DNA of 64,000 nt from Streptomyces lomondensis (GCF_014651035.1 NZ_BMWC01000014.1:91306-155305), one strand, 5' to 3'. Counted from the first letter of the stretch, positions 26,142-36,700 are shown. Numbers and translations: made by a program. Notes: generated from the letters alone by a model not told the origin.

Positions 26142-27644
26142 ATGGGGGCGGACCATCAGATCGCTTTCTTCCTGCGCGAGTCGGCGGCGCCGGATCCCGC
26201 GCGGCGCGCCGCGGCGCTGAAAGGACTGGGGAGGACGGGCCGGGCCGAGCACGCCCCCGTTCTCGCCGCGGCGGCCGACGACCCCGCGCCCTCGGTGCGC
26301 GCGGCAGCCGCCCTGGGGCTGGGCCGGCTCGGGGACCCGGAGGCGGGCGGCGAGGTGCTGCCGCTGCTGATGAGCGACGAGGATCCGGGCGTACGCAGCA
26401 GGGCGGCGGTCGCCGCCACCCGGCTGGGACTCCGGGGACCCGCGGTCACCCGGGCCTTCGCCCGGCTGCTGTCCGACCCGGACCGCCCCGTGCGGATCAA
26501 CGCCCTGGAGGGGCTGGCCGCGCTGGGCGCGCCCGGGGACGCGGCCGCCCTGGTCGGCCTCCTCGGCGACCCCGATTCGCGCGTGTGGGGACGGGCCCGG
26601 AGCCTGATCCACCAGTGCGCCGCCGACGAGGCCGTACGGGCCGAGGTGATCCGCACCGCCCGCCAGGGCACGGGCACCGCCCGCGCGCGGGCCCTGGACC
26701 GGCTGCCGGCGCGCTGCACCGAGCACCTCCTCGACTCGCTGCTCACCGGCCTGCACGATCCCTCTCCCGCGGTACGCATCGCGGTCGCCCGCCGGCTGTT
26801 CCACGTGGAACAACGACAGGTACAGGACAGACTGGCCGCGGCCTTGCGCAACGAGCGGGACCCCGAGGTCGCCGCGCGACTGCTGCGCGGCCTCGGCGAA
26901 CGGGGCGACGAGCGCGTCACCGAACCGGCGGTGCGATGGCTGCGGGATCCCGTCGCCGGGCCGTCGGCCGCGGGTGCCCTGGGCGGCGTGGACACGGATA
27001 CGGCCGCCGCACGCCTGCGCACGGCGCTGGACGACGAGACGCTGCCCACCCCGACCCGGGCCGCCTGCGCCACGGCCATCGGGGCCGGAGGCCGTTGGGA
27101 CGCGGTGTGGTTCCTGCTGCCCCTGCTGGACGACCCCGACGACGACCTGCGCGCGGGCGCGCTCGACGGACTCGACGCATGCGTCGAGAACGGACTGCGC
27201 CTCTGGGAGCGCCATCCGGTGGCCTGGGCCCTGGCCGCCCATCTGGAGATCGACGCGAAGCACATCTGGCGCACCCGCAACGCGCTGTCCGGCCTCGCCC
27301 AGGCGCTCCCCGCCGTACGGCGCCTCGCGGACCACACCCGGTCCGGCGAGGTCCGGGCCGCCGCGCTGTCTCTGCTCGACGCGGACGACCCGACCGACGA
27401 GCAAGCCCGGCGCGACGTGCGGCGTTTCCTGCGCGGTCTGGACGACCCGGACGAGGCGGTCCGCTACCAGGCCGTCCACGGCCTCGCGCGCTGGGTGGAG
27501 GCCACCGGAGCGCTGCCGCCCGGCGACGAGGAAGCGCGCGCCAGGCTGACCGCCCTCACCGCGGACGCCTCGTCCCGCGTGAGCCGAGCCGCCGCCGGCC
27601 TCCTCGAAGCGCTGGACGCGGGCCCGGCGCCCGACCCGCCGTAA
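26142..27644 (+). CDS. HEAT-repeat protein (500 aa)
   Basis: An alpha-solenoid of many short units, e.g. DDPAPSVRAAAALGLGRLGDPEAGGEVLPLL, DEDPGVRSRAAVAATRLG, DPDRPVRINALEGLAALG, DPSPAVRIAVARRLF. There is no enzyme domain, signal or TM segment. TGGAGG sits about 5 nt before ATG 26142; GTG 26136 is an alternative. It is not closely similar to the HEAT protein at 10571. Partner unknown. Confidence 0.85.
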   Translation: MGADHQIAFFLRESAAPDPARRAAALKGLGRTGRAEHAPVLAAAADDPAPSVRAAAALGLGRLGDPEAGGEVLPLLMSDEDPGVRSRAAVAATRLGLRGPAVTRAFARLLSDPDRPVRINALEGLAALGAPGDAAALVGLLGDPDSRVWGRARSLIHQCAADEAVRAEVIRTARQGTGTARARALDRLPARCTEHLLDSLLTGLHDPSPAVRIAVARRLFHVEQRQVQDRLAAALRNERDPEVAARLLRGLGERGDERVTEPAVRWLRDPVAGPSAAGALGGVDTDTAAARLRTALDDETLPTPTRAACATAIGAGGRWDAVWFLLPLLDDPDDDLRAGALDGLDACVENGLRLWERHPVAWALAAHLEIDAKHIWRTRNALSGLAQALPAVRRLADHTRSGEVRAAALSLLDADDPTDEQARRDVRRFLRGLDDPDEAVRYQAVHGLARWVEATGALPPGDEEARARLTALTADASSRVSRAAAGLLEALDAGPAPDPP

Positions 27645-27739
27645 GCGGAACCGGCCTGCCCTCACCTGCACCGGCGATTTTCGTCCACGTATCGCCGTAC
27701 CCAGCGTGTCGGCCGCCCGGGCGGTCCACACTGGGACGC

Positions 27740-29008
27740 ATGCGGGTGGTGATCATGACGGCGGGGTCGCGCGGCGACGTCGCGCCGTACACCGGGTTGG
27801 GTGCGGGGCTGGTACGGAGCGGGCATGAGGTCACGCTCGCCACACACGGCCTGTTCGAGTCGCTCGCCGCCGGCTGCGGGGTGCGGTTCCACCCGACCCC
27901 GGTCGACCCGCACGCCCTGTCCCACTCCGACCGCGGCCGCAGCCTGCACGCCAGCACCACGGGGCTCGGCAAACTGCTGCGCGCGGCGTCGATGGCCCGG
28001 TCCGCGGCCGAGGAGATGACCGACGCCCTGGTCGAGGCGGCCCGCGCCGCGGACGTCGTCCTGGCCGCCGGTGCCGTGGCACCCCTGGGCCGCGCCATCG
28101 CCGAGGGACTGAAGCTGCCCAGCCTGGGCCTGTTCCTCCAACCCCAGCATCCGACGCGGGAGTTCGGCGCACCCATGCTCGGCGGACGCTCGCTCGGCCC
28201 GGTGGGCAACCACCTGGGCGGACTGGCCGTCACCACCGCCCTCGACCGGATCTTCACCCAGGCCATGCGCCGGCTGCGCACCCGGCACGGCCTGACCCCG
28301 CCCGGCCCGGCCGCGAGCCGCCGGGCCCATGAGCGGGCCCGGTGGCCGGTGCTGCACGGGTTCAGCGAGCGGGTGGTGCCCCGGCCCCGGGACTGGCGAC
28401 CCGGACTGGAGATGGCCGGCTACTGGTGGCCGTACGACACCCGCGAACTGCCCGCGGACGTGGAGGAGTTCCTCGCCGCCGGGCCCGCCCCGGTCTTCGT
28501 CGGGCTGGGCAGTGCCACCGTGCCGGACCCGGAGCGGCTCAGCGGCGAGATCGTGCGCGCCCTGCGCACGGCGGGACTGCGCGGTGTCGTGCAGCGGGGC
28601 TGGGCGGGGCTGACCGCATGCACCGACGAGGTGCTCACGGTCGGCGACGTGCCGCACTCGCTGCTGTTCCCCCGGATGGCCGCCGTGGTCCATCACGCCG
28701 GAGCCGGTACCACCGCCGCCGCCCTGCGCGCCGGTGTGCCCACCGTCCCGGTGCCCGTGCAGTTCGACGCCGGTTTCTGGGCGGCCCGTCTGGTCGCGCT
28801 GGGTGTCGCGCCCTGCGCCGTGCCCCTCCGCCGCCTCACCGCCGAGGCACTCGCCCCCGCCCTGCGCCGCGCCGTGAGCGACCCCGGCCACCGCGACCGC
28901 GCCCGGGAACTGGCCCGCCACCTCGCCGAGGAGGACGGCGTGGCACCGGTCCTGGCGGCACTCGACCGTGTCATCGAGGCGGCGAACGACGCGGACCCGC
29001 GACGCTGA
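27740..29008 (+). CDS. UDP-glycosyltransferase-like enzyme (GT1/GT28 fold)
   Basis: 422 residues. The N-terminal MRVVIMTAGSRGDVAPYTGLGAGLVRSGHEVTLATH is the GT28 acceptor domain. The C-terminal domain has PVFVGLGSATVPD, VGDVPHSLLFPRMAAVVHHAGAGTTAAALRAGVPTVPVPVQFDAGFWAARL, including the HxGxGT donor motif and the following Pro/Asp residues. Such enzymes glycosylate sterols, lipids or natural products. It lies just before the PKS-NRPS locus on the same strand, so it could be a tailoring enzyme, but a 181-bp gap with a dyad separates them. The ribosome site is weak (GGGAC). Confidence 0.85.
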   Translation: MRVVIMTAGSRGDVAPYTGLGAGLVRSGHEVTLATHGLFESLAAGCGVRFHPTPVDPHALSHSDRGRSLHASTTGLGKLLRAASMARSAAEEMTDALVEAARAADVVLAAGAVAPLGRAIAEGLKLPSLGLFLQPQHPTREFGAPMLGGRSLGPVGNHLGGLAVTTALDRIFTQAMRRLRTRHGLTPPGPAASRRAHERARWPVLHGFSERVVPRPRDWRPGLEMAGYWWPYDTRELPADVEEFLAAGPAPVFVGLGSATVPDPERLSGEIVRALRTAGLRGVVQRGWAGLTACTDEVLTVGDVPHSLLFPRMAAVVHHAGAGTTAAALRAGVPTVPVPVQFDAGFWAARLVALGVAPCAVPLRRLTAEALAPALRRAVSDPGHRDRARELARHLAEEDGVAPVLAALDRVIEAANDADPRR

Positions 29009-29050
29009 GCGCCCGCGACGGGTTGGCCGGTCGCTCCGAAAGCGCCAAAA

Positions 29051-29087
29051 CAAGACCGGAAGTCGTCTGGACCACTTCCGAGTCTTG
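29051..29087. promoter_or_regulatory. Two-part inverted repeat upstream of the PKS-NRPS locus
   Basis: CAAGAC-c-GGAAGT ... ACTTCC-ga-GTCTTG: outer 6-bp and inner 6-bp arms around a 10-nt core. It lies between the glycosyltransferase stop and the exporter start. It could be an operator for the cluster or the terminator of the glycosyltransferase gene. A GAAC-N6-GTTC dyad follows at 29087-29100. Confidence 0.5.
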
Positions 29088-29189
29088 AACACGTCTGTTC
29101 GGTTCTGCTTGGGTGACGGACCAATGGCCGCCGTTCCGGCGGCGTACCGGGGGGAACGCGCACCCCTCATGCAGACCGGGGGAAGGCGC

Positions 29190-30452
29190 ATGAGGTACTT
29201 CCGTCTGCTCGTCCTGGGCAACGGCATCTCGGCGTACGGCAGTTACCTGAACATGGTGGCGCTGAACGTCTTCGTCTACGACGCCACCGGCAGCGCGCTC
29301 GCCGCCGGCCTGTTCATGGCCGTACGGCTGGGCACCAGCGTCGTCTCCGGCTGGGTGAGCGGGCGGCTCGTCTCGGTCCACGACCGCAAGCGCCTGATGG
29401 TCGGCGCCGACCTGTGCCAGGCCGTGGCACTGCTGACACTGCTGCTCGCCCTGGACGGGGCGCGCGTCGGGCTGCTGTACGCCCTGGCCGTGGTCACGGG
29501 CGGCTGTTCCACGCTCTCCCAGGTGGCCCTGCGCAGCAGCGTCCCCGAGATCGTCGGAGCGGAGCACCGGGTCCGGGCCAACGGGCTGCTGGTGACCGGA
29601 CGTTCGCTCGCCATGATCGCCGGATTCGCCTCCTCGGGCGTGGTCGTGGCGGAGCTCGGCTACTCCGCCGCGTTCGCCCTGGACGCCGCGACGTTCCTGG
29701 TCTCCGCGACCGTGCTGTTCCTCCTCCCCGTCCGCACCCGGGCGGCCGGGGACCCCGCGGACGACGGCTCCGCGAAGGCCTCCGGCGCCGCCCGCTGGAC
29801 GGCCCGGATGCTGCTCGGCACGGCCCCGCTGCTGATGGCGATGATCGCCGTCCGGGCGGTGGACGGGCTGGGGTCCTCCTCCCACAACGTCGCCCTGCCC
29901 CTCTACTCCAGCAGCCTGGATCCCGACCACCCGGCCACCTTCATCAGCCAGTTCTGGGCCACCTGGGCCATCGGCAACATCGTCGCCCAGCAGGTGATCG
30001 GCCGGGTCACCGCCAAGACCGGGCGGACACCGGGGGAGCGGGCGTTCGCGCTCGGCGCCTGTGTGATGTCGGCCGGGTTCATCGTGGTCTTCTGCGGGCT
30101 ACCGACCGTGCCCGCCGTCATCGCCGCGCTCGTCGCCGGAGCCGCCGACGGCTTCACCGAGATCGTCTACGTGTCGAGGCTCCAGACCGCCCCCGACGAC
30201 CAGCGCGGCCGCCTCTTCGGGCTCTCCGCCTCGGCCGAGAACACCGGCTTCGGCCTCGGCATGCTCGTCAGCGGCGCACTCCTGGAGCGCTTCTCGCCGC
30301 TGCAGGTGGTGGCCGCCTTCCACGGCCTCGCCATCGCCCTGTGCGCGGCCCTGCTCCTGCTGCTGGCCGCCCGGGGCAGGAGAACACCCGCCCCGCCCGC
30401 TGCGGAACCGGCCGGCCCCGACCGGCCGACGGTGACGGAGGGACGCGGCTGA
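29190..30452 (+). CDS. MFS exporter of the PKS-NRPS locus
   Basis: 420 residues, about 12 TM helices. The N-terminus RYFRLLVLGNGISAYGSYLNMVALNVFVYDATGSALAAGLF and the loop VHDRKRLMVGADLCQAVALL mark the MFS_3/TetV-like exporter group. ATG 29190 has GGGGGAAGG directly upstream; ATG 29169 would add 7 residues. Its stop overlaps the PKS start (TGATG), so it is translationally coupled to the synthase and probably exports the product or gives self-resistance. The tail after the last TM is Pro/Ala-rich. Confidence 0.88.
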   Translation: MRYFRLLVLGNGISAYGSYLNMVALNVFVYDATGSALAAGLFMAVRLGTSVVSGWVSGRLVSVHDRKRLMVGADLCQAVALLTLLLALDGARVGLLYALAVVTGGCSTLSQVALRSSVPEIVGAEHRVRANGLLVTGRSLAMIAGFASSGVVVAELGYSAAFALDAATFLVSATVLFLLPVRTRAAGDPADDGSAKASGAARWTARMLLGTAPLLMAMIAVRAVDGLGSSSHNVALPLYSSSLDPDHPATFISQFWATWAIGNIVAQQVIGRVTAKTGRTPGERAFALGACVMSAGFIVVFCGLPTVPAVIAALVAGAADGFTEIVYVSRLQTAPDDQRGRLFGLSASAENTGFGLGMLVSGALLERFSPLQVVAAFHGLAIALCAALLLLLAARGRRTPAPPAAEPAGPDRPTVTEGRG

Positions 30453-33400
30453 TGCCCACCAGCGATCCGGACCCGCGGATGGCCGTCATCGGCATGGCGT
30501 TCCGGCTGCCCGGCGCCGACACGCCCGAGGACTTCTGGCGCGTCATCCGGGACGGCACCGACTGCGTCACCCGCTTCACCGACGAGGAACTGGCCGCCGC
30601 GGGGATCCCCGCAGAGGAGTACGGGGCGGACGACTTCGTCGGCGCCTCCGGCATCCTGGGCGATCTCGCCGGCTTCGACGCCCGGCACTTCGCGATGAGC
30701 CCGGGCGAGGCCCGGATCACCGACCCGCAGCAGCGCATGTTCCTCGAATGCGCCCAGCACGCCCTGGAGAACGCCGGCTACCCCGGGGAACGGGACGGCA
30801 CCCGTATCGGCGTCTACGCCAGCACCGGATACCACCTGTACACCCTGCAGAGCTACCTCCTGAACAACGTCCTGCCCAGCCGGCCCCCGACCGACTGGAC
30901 GACGGGCATGGAGACGATCATCGGCAACTACGCCGACTTCACCGCCACCCGTGTCGCCTACCGGCTGGGCCTGACCGGCCCCGCCGTCAACATCCAGACG
31001 GGCTGCTCCAGTTCCCTGGTCGGCGTGCAGACGGCCGCGCAGTCGCTGCTCATGGGCGACTGCGACATCGCCCTCGTCGGCGCCACCGCCGTCCACGTCC
31101 CGCAGGTTCTCGGCTACCGCCACGTCAAGGGTTCGATCCTGTCCAGGTCCGGCCGCGTCCGGCCCTTCGACGCCGGCGCCGACGGGACCGTGGGAGGCAC
31201 GGGCGTCCTGGCCGTCGTACTCAAGCGGCTGGCCCGGGCCGTCGCCGACGGCGACAGCGTGCACGGGGTCGTCCGCGGCTGGGGCATCGCCAACGACGGC
31301 GCCGGGAAGGCGGCGTTCAGCGCCCCGAGCGCCGAGGGCCAGCGCACGGCCATCCGGCAGGCCCTGCGACGCGCCGGCGTCGGCGCCGAGACCATCGGCT
31401 ACCTGGAGACCCACGGCACCGGCACCCTCAAGGGCGACCCGATCGAGTTCGTCGGGGCGGCCGGCGCCTACCGCGAGGACACCGACCGCGTGGGCTACTG
31501 CGCCCTCGGCTCCACCAAGGCCAACCTCGGCCATCTCGACGCCGCTTCGGGACTGGCCGGCCTGGTCAAGACCCTGCTGGTGCTGCGCCACGGTGTGCTC
31601 CCGCCGATGGCGAACTTCAGCGAACCCAACCCCTTCATCGACCTCGACCACAGCCCCTTCTACATCACCCGCACCGCCCGCCCCTGGCCCGAGAGCGACC
31701 TGCCGCGCCGCGCGGGCCTCACTTCCCTCGGCGTCGGCGGCACCAACGTCCACCTGATCCTGGAACAGGCCCCCGAACCGGCGCCCAGGAGCGGCACGGC
31801 CGCCCCGCCGGACGTCCTGCTGGTCTCGGGAAGCACCCCGGGGGCCCTCGCGGACAACGCCCGCGCCTTCCGCGACCGGTTACGCCGGCTGCCCGCACCG
31901 CACCCGGCCGACCTGGTCACCACGGCCGCCCTCGGCCGCGTCCACGGCAGCCACCGCCTCGCGGCCCGCGGCACCACCCCCGCGGCCCTCGCCGACGCCC
32001 TCGACGCCTGGCTCGCCGGAACCGCCCGGACAGCGGTGACCACAGGGACGGCGCCGGGGGAGGGCACCCCGCGCGTGGCGTTCCAGTTCACCGGGCAGGG
32101 CAGCCAGTACCCCGGCATGGCCGCCGCTCTCTACGCGCGTTTCCCCGCCGTACTCGACGCGTGCGACCACCACCACCGCGACCTCACCGGCGACTCGCTG
32201 CTCGCCGCCCTGACCACGGAGGAAGGGCCCCTCCGGGACACGGACACCGCGCAGCCCGCGCTGTTCGCCCTGCAGTGCGCCCTCGTCCGGCTCTGGCACG
32301 AAACCGGCGTCGAGCCGCACGCCGTGACCGGGCACAGCGTCGGGGAGTACGCCGCGCTGTACGCGGCCGGAGCCCTGTCGCTCCAGGACGGCGTGCGCCT
32401 CACCACCGCACGCGGCCGGCTGATGTGGCGGCGCTGTGCGCCGGGCGCGATGGTGGCCGCGCCGCTCGACCGGGCGGCGGCCCTCGCCCTGGCCGCCGAG
32501 GTGCCCGGACTGGAACCGGCCGTCAGCAACGGGGACCGCGCCCAGGTGCTCGCCGGGCCCGTCGCCGCCGTCGACCGGGCGTGCGCCCTGCTGGAGGAAC
32601 GCGGCACACCGGGGCAGCGGCTGCCGGTGACCCGCGCCTTCCACACCGCCCTGATGGAACCGATGCTGGAGGAGTTCCGGAAAGTCCTCGACGACGTCGA
32701 ATTCCGCCCCGTCGGGATCCCGTTCGTCAGTGCACTGGACGGCGCGGTCCGCCCGCCCGGCTGGATCCCGGACACGGACCACCTCCTCCGGCACACCCGC
32801 GAGCCCGTCCGCTTCGACGAGGCGTTGCGCGGCATCGGCGGACAGCGGCCCGACATCCTGCTCGAGATCGGGCCGCACACCACCCTCAGCGGCCTGGCCC
32901 GCCGGGCCCTGCCCGACGTACGGGCGCTGCCGTCCCTGCGGCGCGGCACCGGACTCGGCACCCTCTGGGGCGCCGCCGGGGCCCTGCACTGCGCGGGAGC
33001 GGACCTGGCCTGGGAACCGCTCCTGGCCGGCAGCGGCGGCAGACGCGTCCCGCTGCCCGGATACCGGTTCCAGCACCAGGACCACTGGACCGGGCCCGAG
33101 CCGGCGGTCCTCAGCACGGGAACACCAGCGAGAAAGGGAACCGTAGTGGTTCAGCAGGAAGCAGCGGTCGCACGGGTACGGCACACCATCGTCGAGGCGA
33201 CCGCCCGGCACCTCGGCGCGGATCCGTCGGCGATCGCCGGCGACGCGAACTTCTTCGATCTCGGCGCCGACTCGCTCCAGATGATCAGTGTGCTGCGGGA
33301 ACTGGAGCAGCAGCACCAGGTCAGGGTGACGATGCGGCAGCTGTTCGAGGAGACGGGCACGCCGCAGCGGCTCGCCGAGTTCATCGTGGCCCGTATGCCG

Positions 33401-33739
33401 GACACGACCGGAACGGCACCGGCCGAACCCGCGGGGGAGCGGACCGAGCCGGCCGAGCCCGTCACGCCCAGGACCGCCGCACCCGCACGGACCCCCGATC
33501 CCGCGCCCGCGCCCGCGGCAACCCCACCCGCACCGGCTCCCGAGCCCCTTCCCGCGCCTGCGGCCACCCCACCCGCGCCCCTCCCCGAGTACGCGACCCG
33601 AGAAGAGCTAGAGGACCTCGCCCACAAGATCCAGCAGATGTCCCGGATACAGCTCCAGATGATGTCCCAGCTCTCCCAGCTGCTCGCGCTCCAGACCGCC
33701 TCCGTCACGGACCGGCTCAACGGCAAGGCCGTCAAGTGA
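30452..33739 (+). CDS. Type I polyketide synthase module KS-AT-ACP
   Basis: 1095 residues. KS occupies about 10-435 (IQTGCSSSL with Cys185; ETHGTGT; GSTKANLGHLDAASG). AT occupies about 545-850 (FTGQGSQYPGMA, GHSVGEY with Ser629, RAFHTALM). The AFH rather than ASH motif predicts malonyl-CoA. ACP is about 905-985 (FFDLGADSLQMI, Ser941). There is no KR, DH or ER, so the product on the ACP is a beta-keto thioester. There is no loading domain, so the KS must take a starter from CoA or a free carrier. After a Pro/Ala linker, residues 1045-1095 form a helix (REELEDLAHKIQQMSRIQLQ, then MMSQLSQLLALQ) that looks like a docking element. Codon 477 is TTA (31880-31882). The stop overlaps the next GTG. Confidence 0.95.
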   Translation: MPTSDPDPRMAVIGMAFRLPGADTPEDFWRVIRDGTDCVTRFTDEELAAAGIPAEEYGADDFVGASGILGDLAGFDARHFAMSPGEARITDPQQRMFLECAQHALENAGYPGERDGTRIGVYASTGYHLYTLQSYLLNNVLPSRPPTDWTTGMETIIGNYADFTATRVAYRLGLTGPAVNIQTGCSSSLVGVQTAAQSLLMGDCDIALVGATAVHVPQVLGYRHVKGSILSRSGRVRPFDAGADGTVGGTGVLAVVLKRLARAVADGDSVHGVVRGWGIANDGAGKAAFSAPSAEGQRTAIRQALRRAGVGAETIGYLETHGTGTLKGDPIEFVGAAGAYREDTDRVGYCALGSTKANLGHLDAASGLAGLVKTLLVLRHGVLPPMANFSEPNPFIDLDHSPFYITRTARPWPESDLPRRAGLTSLGVGGTNVHLILEQAPEPAPRSGTAAPPDVLLVSGSTPGALADNARAFRDRLRRLPAPHPADLVTTAALGRVHGSHRLAARGTTPAALADALDAWLAGTARTAVTTGTAPGEGTPRVAFQFTGQGSQYPGMAAALYARFPAVLDACDHHHRDLTGDSLLAALTTEEGPLRDTDTAQPALFALQCALVRLWHETGVEPHAVTGHSVGEYAALYAAGALSLQDGVRLTTARGRLMWRRCAPGAMVAAPLDRAAALALAAEVPGLEPAVSNGDRAQVLAGPVAAVDRACALLEERGTPGQRLPVTRAFHTALMEPMLEEFRKVLDDVEFRPVGIPFVSALDGAVRPPGWIPDTDHLLRHTREPVRFDEALRGIGGQRPDILLEIGPHTTLSGLARRALPDVRALPSLRRGTGLGTLWGAAGALHCAGADLAWEPLLAGSGGRRVPLPGYRFQHQDHWTGPEPAVLSTGTPARKGTVVVQQEAAVARVRHTIVEATARHLGADPSAIAGDANFFDLGADSLQMISVLRELEQQHQVRVTMRQLFEETGTPQRLAEFIVARMPDTTGTAPAEPAGERTEPAEPVTPRTAAPARTPDPAPAPAATPPAPAPEPLPAPAATPPAPLPEYATREELEDLAHKIQQMSRIQLQMMSQLSQLLALQTASVTDRLNGKAVK

Positions 33740-36700
33740 CCGGGCTGAACGGCATATCCGCCGCACTGGACCGCGACCTCGCGGCGATGACCGAACTCTC
33801 GCGGCGCATCGCCGAGCAGATGGGCACACCCGCCGCGCCCGCCCCGGAACCGCCGCGCGTCCACGGCCCCCGGGTGTCGGTCACGCGGACCTCCGGCATG
33901 GTGCGGGACGCCTCCCCGCACTCCCAGCAGGAGCACCTGGACGACCTCGTCCGCCGCTACACCGCCCGCACCCCGACCTCCAAGCGGATCGCCCAGCGCT
34001 ACCGCCGCGTCCTGGCCGACAGCCGAGCCGTCGTCGGCTTCCGCAGCGCCACCAAGGAGATGCTGTACCCGATCGCGGGCCGCAGGGCGAGCGGGGCACG
34101 GCTGGAGGATGTCGACGGCAACGAGTACGTCGACATCACGATGGGCTTCGGCGTCCTCCTCTTCGGCCACGAGCCGGACTTCGTCACCGACGCCGTACGC
34201 GAGCACCTGTCCCGCGGCATCCAGCTGGGCCCCCGCACCATCGAGACCGGTGAGGCGGCGGAACTCCTCGCGGACCTCACCGGGCTGGAGCGCGTGGCCT
34301 TCGCCAACTCGGGCACGGAGGCCAACTCGGCGGCCATCCGCCTCGCCCGCGCCGCCACCGGCCGCGACAAGATCGTCACCTTCCTCGGCGCCTACCACGG
34401 CCACGCCGACAACGTCCTCGGCCGCTCCTCGGGCAGTGGCCCCGACCGCATCACCGTGCCCGTCTCCCGGGGCATCCCCCAGGCCGCCGTCTCCGATCTG
34501 CTGGTCCTCGACTACGGCAGCGACACCGTCCTGGAGACGATCGCCCGGCACGCCGGCGACATCGCCGCGGTCGTCGTGGAGCCGGTCCAGAGCAGACACC
34601 CCTCGCTCCAGCCGGCCGAGTTCGTCCGCAGGCTGCGGGAACTGACCCGCCGTCACGGCATCGTGCTGCTCTTCGACGAGATGCTGACCGGCTTCCGCCC
34701 GGCCCCGCGCGGCGCCCAGGAGCTGTACGGCGTCACCCCCGACCTCGCCACCTACGGCAAGCTCCTCGGCGGCGGCTTCCCCATCGGCGCCATCGCCGGC
34801 CGCGCCGACATCATGGACGGCGTCGACGGCGGCCACTGGTCCTACGGCGACGACAGCTACCCGCCCGCCGACACCACCTTCTTCGGCGGTACGTACATCC
34901 AGCACCCGGTGTCGATGGTCGCCGCCCGCGCCGTACTGACCCACCTCAAGGAGCACAGCCCCCGCCTCCAGGAGCGGCTCAACGCGCGCACCGCCGAACT
35001 GGCCGCGACGCTCAACGACTTCTTCGAGGCCGAGGAGTACCCGCTGCGGATGAGCCACTTCGGCTCCCAGTTCCGCTTCGAGCACCGCGCCGACATGGAG
35101 CTGCTCTACCACCACCTGATGCTGCGCGGCGTACACGTCTGGGAGTGGCGCAACTTCTTCCTGTCCACCGCCCATTCGGACGGCGACATCGAGTTCGTGG
35201 CGGACGCCGTACGGGACTCCCTGCGCGAGCTGCGGTCGGCGGGGTTCTTCCCGGGCGGGCCGATCGTGGCGCCGAAGCCCGCGCCGGCGAAGCCGGAACC
35301 ACAACCGGCACCGAAGCCGGAAGCACGGCCGCGACTGCAAGCGGCTGCTCCCGCGTCGCAGCCGGCCCCCGTGGCCGCCATGCCCTGGAACGCCGCGGCG
35401 GTCACCGCGCCCCGCACCGCGCCCGCGAAGGAAGCCGCCCCGCGCACCACCCACTTCAGCGTCTACTTCTTCGGCGACTACCCGCAGGACGAACCCGCGC
35501 CCCGCCACGGCCAGTACGAACTCCTGATGGAGATCGCCCGGTTCGCCGACCGGCACGACTTCCACGCACTCTGGATGCCCGAGCGGCACTTCCACTCCTT
35601 CGGCGGCCTCTTCCCCAACCCGGCGGTCCTCGCCGCCGCGCTGTCCCGTGAGACCGAGCGCGTCCGCCTCAACGCCGGCTCCGTCGTCCTGCCGCTCCAC
35701 GACCCGATCCGGGTCGCCGAGGAGTGGTCGATGGTGGACAACCTCTCCGGCGGGCGCGTAGGCATCGGCGTCGCCAGCGGCTGGAGCTCCAAGGACTTCG
35801 CCTTCTTCCCCGACCGTTTCGGCCGGCACAAGGAGCTGATGTACGAACAGCTGGAAGAGGTACGGCAGTTCTGGCGCGGTGACGCCCTGCGCCGCACCAC
35901 CGGCGACGGCGAGGCCGACCTGCGGCTCTTCCCCCGCCCCGTGCAGGACGTTCCGCCCCTGTACACCGCGGTCGTCGGCAACCCCGCCTCGTACGAACTG
36001 GCCGCCCGCCACGACCTGGGCGTCGTCACCAACCTGATGACCCAGACCGTCGAACAGCTCCGGGAGAACATCGCCCGCTACCGGAGCACCCGGGCCCGGC
36101 ACGGCCTGGACCCGGAGGCCGGGCGGGTGGCGGTCCTGCTGCACACCTACCTCGCGGACGACCACGACACCGCGCGCACCGAGGCGTACGAGCCCCTGTC
36201 CCGCTACATGCGCGCGTCCCTGTCCCTGTTCAGTGGCGTCACCAGCAGCCTCGGGCACAGCGTCGACCTGGCCGACCTGAGCGAGGACGACCTGGAGACG
36301 CTGTTCCGCCGCGCCTACGGCCGCTACTGCGACCAGCGCGCCCTGATCGGCACGGCGGACAGTGTCCGTCCGGTGGTGGACGCCGTGACCGCGGCGGGAG
36401 CCGACGAGATCGTGGCACTCGTCGACTTCGGCGTCGCGGCGGACGAACTGCGCACGGGCCTGCCGCGCCTGGACGCCCTGCGCCGTCACTACGACCGGCG
36501 GGCCACCGCCGGCTCGACACCCCCGCGCCCCGCATCCGTCCGACCGGTCCCCACCGACGCCCCCTTGTCACCCGGCCAGGAACGCATCTGGTTCCTGGAA
36601 CGCCTCCTGCCGGGGCGAACCGCCTACAACGAGATCAAGGCGATCCGTCTCGCCGGCCCCCTCGACCTACCCGCCCTGCGCGCGGCACTGCGCGGTCTCG

